Below, in pieces: positions 59,427-64,000 of a stretch of 64,000 nt of DNA; positions within the stretch are counted from its first letter, which is position 1, and each line of letters opens with the position of its first letter. Below the pieces are notes generated by a model that worked only from the letters and a program-made list of their open reading frames with translations, was not told the DNA's origin and searched no databases. A program made the position numbers and the translations under genes. This DNA comes from Fibrobacter sp. (lineage in GTDB: Bacteria > Fibrobacterota > Fibrobacteria > Fibrobacterales > Fibrobacteraceae), in assembly GCA_017526585.1 (NCBI GenBank), contig JAFXRC010000058.1, forward strand, positions 46,641 to 110,640, in the 5' to 3' direction.

Positions 59427-60662
59427 CTAGAACAAATTCATGAAAATGTTCTGGCGCTTCTTCGAATTTTTCTTGGCCGCCTTTTTGTACAGGGGAGAGT
59501 AATCGTCGTAAATGATTTCATGGTCGTCTGTCATGCCGAACAGGTCCGTTAGACATTCTCTGAATTCGCTGGAATTCTCATGCTCATAGTAGCTCGCATA
59601 ATGAAGATAATTGCCGCTTGCGTCTTTGAAGGATTCGGTCTCAAAGTAATCGAGGTTTTCTTCTTTGCAAAGGTCCTTTGTGACCAGGGCTGATATTTCG
59701 TAAACACCGGTGCACTTTTTTACGTCAGATTCAATTTCGACTGCTATCACATAGCTATTGCCGACATCTGTGTATTCGGGGACCGTCACGGTGTAGGTCG
59801 TTCCGTTATACTTGAAAGATTCGCCTTTTTTTGTAACATACGACACATCAATGTTCGCGTAGGTAGCGTTGCCTTCTCTGGCAGCGGTATAGTATAGTTC
59901 TTCAACGGAGGGGAACCAGGAGTATCCTTCGTCTAAGGCTGTGAGCAACTCTTCCCTGAATTCGGATTTCGAATAATTAAGATTACTGCTGAGATTCTTT
60001 TGTATGCTTTCTGCGGAGTTTTCCGTGAAAATAACCATGCCGTCAAACGAATCGTTGCTGTAGCATTCAACCTGGTCTAAGGTTTTGTAGTAACTGCACG
60101 GGGTGTATTTCCAGGTGCCAAGGATGCTTCCTGCTGTGCCGCCAACGTACATAGCTCCGTCCGGGTAGAAGTCTTCATCATCGCTGTCCCAGGAGTACAA
60201 GACGAGTGTGTCGCCTACGAAGTCGTACATGAAGGTTTGCGTTACGGGATTTGGTGAAACCGACTTCCATTCGACTTGGTCTCCTTTGACGATACAGGCC
60301 ATGTTGGCTTGATCTGCCGGTGTCAAGGTAAAGCTCTTTGTCGATTCGTCGAGGGTCATGTCGTAGTTAAGCCTTACGCCCCCCTCAAATCCTGCGGGTA
60401 AAGGTTCCGTGTTGTCATTCGAAGTGCTGGAGCCGCCATTCGGTGCACCGGCTCCGCCATTTCCGGAGTTCTTGTCGCTGCCGGTTCCGTTGCCCGTTCC
60501 GTTATCGCTGCTGTTGATGGTCGTATCGCCGGTGCTGGAACTGGACGGATTGTCGTTCTCTTGGTTCGGACTGGAGCTGCTGTCGTCGCCGCAGGCGGAA
60601 AGGGTGATTGCTGCTGCCAGGGCGCAGCCAAAAACGATGCTTTTCTTGAAATGGATACTCAT
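59427..60662 (-). CDS. Lipoprotein, DGDD family member 2
   Basis: 411 residues. GAGGG lies 6 nt before the ATG. Signal peptide ending L-S-A-C-G-D-D-S-S-S-S, then a long Ser/Asn/Gly linker (~25-75). The shared domain follows: F-V-G-D-T-L-V-L-Y-S-W, M-Y-V-G-G-T-A-G-S, W-K-Y-T-P-C, S-F-K-Y-N-G-T-T-Y-T-V, E-F-R-E-C-L-T-D-L-F-G. Closest relative in the window is member 1. The conserved Cys are kept. Function unknown. Confidence 0.75.
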   Translation of the reverse strand: MSIHFKKSIVFGCALAAAITLSACGDDSSSSPNQENDNPSSSSTGDTTINSSDNGTGNGTGSDKNSGNGGAGAPNGGSSTSNDNTEPLPAGFEGGVRLNYDMTLDESTKSFTLTPADQANMACIVKGDQVEWKSVSPNPVTQTFMYDFVGDTLVLYSWDSDDEDFYPDGAMYVGGTAGSILGTWKYTPCSYYKTLDQVECYSNDSFDGMVIFTENSAESIQKNLSSNLNYSKSEFREELLTALDEGYSWFPSVEELYYTAAREGNATYANIDVSYVTKKGESFKYNGTTYTVTVPEYTDVGNSYVIAVEIESDVKKCTGVYEISALVTKDLCKEENLDYFETESFKDASGNYLHYASYYEHENSSEFRECLTDLFGMTDDHEIIYDDYSPLYKKAAKKNSKKRQNIFMNLF

Positions 60663-60708
60663 GTGAAACCCTCAAAAACGTTTGCCTAAAATGTAATATA
60701 TTCAGCCC

Positions 60709-60748
60709 AAAAGAAAAATCCCCGGTGGGTTTATAGCACCGAGGATTT
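60709..60748 (-). terminator. Terminator of DGDD family member 3
   Basis: On the minus strand AAATCC-T-CGGTG and CACCG-G-GGATTT pair with one mismatch, followed by TTCTTTT. It lies just past the stop at 60770. Confidence 0.75.
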
Positions 60749-60769
60749 GAGATTTTCTGCTAAGTATGT

Positions 60770-61915
60770 CTACTGGGCGAGACTGCCTAGGCGCTTTTGG
60801 GATTTTTTCAGAAGAGCCTTTACATTGTCCTGCTTGGCGGCAGTCTTGTAAAGAGGTGTTACTACTTTGCTCCACAGGTCCTCTTCGGTTCCGCTGGGCG
60901 GGGGCATGATTCCCTGCATGCAGGCGTAGAATTCATTCATGTTGCTCTTCTTATAGCGGTCGACATAGTAGTACTTGTTGCCTTTAGCGTCATAAGCGTC
61001 ATCTATGTCGAAGTCTTCCATGTATTCGGTCTTGCAATAGTCGCTAGTTAGTTCGTATATTCTTGCGACGGTGCTGTTACAGGTGATTCCATCTGCAGAA
61101 ATATCTACAGATGCGCTGCTATTGTCATTACCAGTGAAGGACTGGAAATCTTGGACTTTTACGGTGAATGTCTTTCCGGCGATGGTGATGGTTTCTCCCG
61201 TTGTGGATAGGTCAGAAGATACGATTCCTAGGGCCGTTTGGACTTCTGGTTTTGATGCGAGTGGTCCCGACTCCGAGAGACTATTGTATGAAAGGTCCAT
61301 CAGGTCGAGATTACTGGTGACTCCCGTATAAAGCGCTACATAGAGACTCCACCTATATTCGCTGGTGGAATAATCTAGTGGGGACGCTTCCACGAATGTT
61401 TGCTTGGTCTGTGTGACATTGACAGCTCCGTTTGAGATAGATAGGGTAGTGTTGTATTCCAAGTCGTCTTCATCGCAACTGCTGCGACCTTTTGATTCTT
61501 TGTATTCGCAGGGAATCATATTCCAGGTTCCATAAATGTTTCCGGCGGTTCCTCCGATGAACATGTCTCCGTAGTTTTCAAAGGCTCCGTCTTCATCCTG
61601 CCAGAATAGGACGAGTGTGTCGCCGACGAACATATACTTGATAATCTGGTCGCCTTTTTTTGTATTGACAGGCTTCCATTGGGCTGTTTCTCCGCTGACA
61701 ATGCACTTGTTCTCCATAAACCCTTCGCCAGAAAGGGACATAACCTGGGAGTTCTCGTCGAGGAGCATCTGGTACGAAGAAGTGTTGGTCTCTGTTGTGT
61801 TGGTTCCGGAATCTCCGCTGGGACCCGAGCTGCTGTCGTCGCCGCAGGCGTAAAAGGCGAATGCGGCAGCCAGAGCGGCTCCGAATAATGAGGTTTTCTT
61901 GGTAAGGCGGTTCAT
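60770..61915 (-). CDS. Lipoprotein, DGDD family member 3
   Basis: 381 residues from the ATG at 61915, which has GGAG 5 nt upstream and starts the signal peptide (ends F-Y-A-C-G-D-D-S-S-S-G-P); the open frame continues upstream without support. The shared domain is present but more divergent: F-V-G-D-T-L-V-L-F-W-Q, M-F-I-G-G-T-A-G-N-I-Y-G-T-W, I-P-C-E-Y, and a C-terminal E-F-Y-A-C-M-Q. Surface lipoprotein; function unknown. Confidence 0.75.
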   Translation of the reverse strand: MNRLTKKTSLFGAALAAAFAFYACGDDSSSGPSGDSGTNTTETNTSSYQMLLDENSQVMSLSGEGFMENKCIVSGETAQWKPVNTKKGDQIIKYMFVGDTLVLFWQDEDGAFENYGDMFIGGTAGNIYGTWNMIPCEYKESKGRSSCDEDDLEYNTTLSISNGAVNVTQTKQTFVEASPLDYSTSEYRWSLYVALYTGVTSNLDLMDLSYNSLSESGPLASKPEVQTALGIVSSDLSTTGETITIAGKTFTVKVQDFQSFTGNDNSSASVDISADGITCNSTVARIYELTSDYCKTEYMEDFDIDDAYDAKGNKYYYVDRYKKSNMNEFYACMQGIMPPPSGTEEDLWSKVVTPLYKTAAKQDNVKALLKKSQKRLGSLAQ

Positions 61916-62020
61916 TGTAGCTCCTATTTTTGTTTCTAGACCTAAATGTATAAAAAACGGAAACATTGTCAATGAGATTTTATACGGTGCAGAAATGAGT
62001 GTGTTGCAGTTCACAAAATA

Positions 62021-62051
62021 AAAATCCCCAGAGCGTTGCTCTGAGGATTTT
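62021..62051 (-). terminator. Terminator of fusA
   Basis: AAAATCC-x-CAGAGC and GCTCTG-x-GGATTTT around GTT; on the minus strand followed by TATTTTG. Confidence 0.8.
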
Positions 62052-62084
62052 AAACTTCTAAGAAGATTGGCTTAGCTTTTTTTA

Positions 62085-64000
62085 TTAAGCTCTAGCCTTG
62101 GCCTTGTCGCCGTACTTCTTGATGAGTTCGTCCTGGATGTTCTTCGGAACCGGGAGGTACTTGCAGAATTCCATGGTGAATTCTGCCTTACCCTGGGTCA
62201 TAGAACGCAGGTCAGTAGCGTAGCCGAACATTTCGGACAGCGGGACTTCGGCGGTGATGGTGGTCATGCCGAGTTCTTCGTTCGTACCGGTGATGGTACC
62301 ACGACGCTGGGAAACGTTACCCACGACAGAACCCTGGAATTCGGTCGGAGTCTGGATTTCGACCTTCATGATCGGTTCGAGGATCTGAGCGCCAGCCTTT
62401 TCGAAAGCTTCGCGGAAGGCCATACGGGCAGCAACCTGGAACGCCATATCAGAGGAGTCGACCGGGTGGTATGCACCATCCTGGACTTCCATTTCGATAC
62501 CCACGACCGGGAAGCCGATCAAGGAACCAGCTTCCATGCAGCTCTGGAAACCCTTGTCGCAAGACGGGATGTATTCCTTCGGAATACGGCCACCCACGAC
62601 GGAGTTCACGAAGTTGTAAACCTTTTCCTGGTCGCCTTCGACAGCCATCGGACGCATTTCGCCGACAACCTTAGCGTACTGACCAGAACCACCGGTCTGC
62701 TTCTTGTGGGTGTAGTCGAACTTGGCCGGACGGGTAATGGTTTCGCGGTAAGCCACCTGCGGAGCACCGGTCGTCACGTCGCACTTGTATTCGCGGCGCA
62801 TACGTTCGATGTAAACGTCGAGGTGAAGTTCGCCCATGCCCTTGATGATGGTCTGGCCGGATTCCTTGTCGACTTCCACCTGGAACGTCGGGTCTTCCTT
62901 GGTGAAGCGGTTCAGAGCCTTGGACATGTTGTCCAGGTCGTCGCGGTTCTTGGCTTCGATCACGAGTTCGATCACCGGATTCGGCACGTGCATAGAAGTC
63001 ATGTTGTAGTGGTTCTTGCCATCGGTAAAGGTCGTACCGGAGGCGCAGTCAATACCGAACAGGGCAACGATGTCGCCTGCACCGGCTTCGGTGATGTCCA
63101 CCATTTCGTCGGCGTGCATACGCACGAGACGGCCCACGGACACCTTCTTGCCGGTGGCCATGTTGGTGATCATGTCGCCCTTCTTGAGGGTACCCTGGTA
63201 AACGCGGATGTAGGTGAGCTGGCCGTAGCGGTCGTTCACGAGCTTGAATGCGTAGCAGACGAGCGGTGCGTTGTCTTCGGACTTCAGCACGACTTCGGCT
63301 TCGTTGTTGTCGAGGTCGAGAGCCTTGTTTTCGACGTCGGTCGGGCACGGGAGGTAGTCGATAACGCCGTCGAGGAGCTTCTGGACACCGACGTTCTTGT
63401 GAGCGGAACCCATGAACACCGGGGTCACTTCGAGGTTGATGGTAGCCTTGCGGATGGTGGCCTTGATGAGGTCCTTGTCGATTTCGTCGACGCCATACTG
63501 GCCTTCCATAGCCTTTTCCATGATTTCGTCGCTGTAGTCTGCGCAGCAGTCGATCAGCTTTTCACGGTATTCGTTAGCCTGGTCAACGAGTTCGGCCGGG
63601 ATTTCCTTTTCGATCATGTCGTCGCCGTTAGCGCCTTCGAAGTAGTAGGCCTTCATTTCGACGAGGTCGACCACGCCCTTCAGTTGGTCTTCGAGACCGA
63701 TAGGAATCTGCATGACGCAGGGCTTGTGGTTGAGCTTTTCTTTGAGCATGACAGCCACGCGGAGCGGGTTTGCACCGGAGCGGTCGCACTTGTTCACGAA
63801 CACGACGCGCGGCACATGGTAGCGCTTCATCTGGCGGTCAACGGTAATAGACTGGGACTGAACACCTTCCACGCCGGTGAGCACGAGGATAGCACCGTCG
63901 AGCACGCGGAGAGAACGTTCCACTTCGATCGTGAAGTCCACGTGCCCCGGGGTATCGATGATGTTGATGGAGTCCTGTTCACCGCTCTTGGTGTGGGTCC
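62085..64000 (-). CDS. fusA: Elongation factor G, mtEFG1/spirochaete-type, 5' end missing
   Basis: The frame runs off the right edge; 638 residues are visible, missing the N-terminal part of the G domain. Visible: [18 protein letters not shown] (NKxD), then EF-G domains II-V ending in a conserved C-terminal helix. The segment [12 protein letters not shown] and [16 protein letters not shown] resembles mitochondrial EF-G1 and the spirochaete/planctomycete spdEFG class more than the classic E. coli EF-G. Those proteins specialise in translocation, with ribosome recycling done by a second EF-G. An Lys/Ala tail ends the protein. Confidence 0.92.
   Translation of the reverse strand, partial: THTKSGEQDSINIIDTPGHVDFTIEVERSLRVLDGAILVLTGVEGVQSQSITVDRQMKRYHVPRVVFVNKCDRSGANPLRVAVMLKEKLNHKPCVMQIPIGLEDQLKGVVDLVEMKAYYFEGANGDDMIEKEIPAELVDQANEYREKLIDCCADYSDEIMEKAMEGQYGVDEIDKDLIKATIRKATINLEVTPVFMGSAHKNVGVQKLLDGVIDYLPCPTDVENKALDLDNNEAEVVLKSEDNAPLVCYAFKLVNDRYGQLTYIRVYQGTLKKGDMITNMATGKKVSVGRLVRMHADEMVDITEAGAGDIVALFGIDCASGTTFTDGKNHYNMTSMHVPNPVIELVIEAKNRDDLDNMSKALNRFTKEDPTFQVEVDKESGQTIIKGMGELHLDVYIERMRREYKCDVTTGAPQVAYRETITRPAKFDYTHKKQTGGSGQYAKVVGEMRPMAVEGDQEKVYNFVNSVVGGRIPKEYIPSCDKGFQSCMEAGSLIGFPVVGIEMEVQDGAYHPVDSSDMAFQVAARMAFREAFEKAGAQILEPIMKVEIQTPTEFQGSVVGNVSQRRGTITGTNEELGMTTITAEVPLSEMFGYATDLRSMTQGKAEFTMEFCKYLPVPKNIQDELIKKYGDKAKARA

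Noticed and set aside
1..64000. CRISPR array, insertion sequence, prophage or defence island
   Set aside because: No direct-repeat array, transposase, integrase or defence gene was found.

Overview
The window looks like chromosomal DNA of a cellulolytic member of the Fibrobacterota (Fibrobacter or a close relative). Direct signs are three lipoproteins with the FISUMP domain (Fibrobacter succinogenes major paralogous domain), a GH9 endoglucanase with a type IX secretion (T9SS) sorting tail, a PorU-like C25 peptidase, secreted proteins with poly-serine linkers, and many lipoproteins. No transposase, phage gene, CRISPR array, rRNA or tRNA was seen. Both window edges cut a gene: a GGDEF protein on the left and fusA on the right.

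Layout. 1-3189: diguanylate cyclase, an MgtC/DUF4010 membrane protein and thiD. 3262-6835: two FISUMP lipoproteins. 7076-11318: typA, a degenerate receiver protein, a lamin-tail lipoprotein and a GGQ release-factor-like protein. 11313-17903: a lipoprotein, an exported protein, the PorU-like peptidase and a membrane protein, read as one block. 17995-19185: metK. 19466-23747: a tightly overlapping five-gene operon for a pilus or type II-like secretion apparatus (secretin, a GspL/PilP-like membrane protein, a bitopic beta-rich protein, two prepilins). 23731-30495: cellulose-synthase-like GT2, a TusA-like protein, a possible SGNH protein, a zinc-ribbon protein, a SulP permease, a 38-residue peptide, purN and rnhB. 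30638-36765: an RNA methyltransferase facing an operon of GH57 enzyme, hpt, a membrane protein, cysE and nth. 36766-39736: a HExxH membrane protein, a sugar-permease-like protein and mnmE, all leftward. 39872-43117: aldose-1-epimerase and the GH9 cellulase. 43242-47444: the largest FISUMP lipoprotein and a DRE-TIM aldolase. 47525-49560: an outer-membrane protein and rpsF-rpsR-rplI. 49644-51847: two DUF5683-like proteins. 51894-56088: an RND efflux adaptor and pump. 56167-58162: an FtsB/DivIC-like protein and dprA, divergent from mazG. 58170-61915: three paralogous lipoproteins with a candidate non-coding RNA between the first two. 62085-64000: fusA of the mitochondrial EF-G1/spirochaete type.

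How the parts work together. Housekeeping genes (translation factors, ribosomal proteins, nucleotide and cofactor enzymes, tRNA modification) alternate with cell-envelope and polysaccharide functions. The PorU-like sortase and the T9SS-tailed GH9 enzyme are expected to act in one secretion pathway. FISUMP proteins and the DGDD-type lipoproteins are probably surface-exposed.

The most notable non-coding signals are: (i) a strong candidate small RNA at 59298-59425 on the plus strand, with a long rod and its own terminator, lying between two minus-strand genes; (ii) a recurring TAnnTTTG promoter box like the Bacteroidota -7 element, often only 4-7 nt before the start codon; (iii) two head-to-head gene pairs whose start codons physically overlap; (iv) twin palindromes with an ACGCA(A) core before the aldolase gene; and (v) a 45-bp intergenic repeat present twice in opposite orientation.
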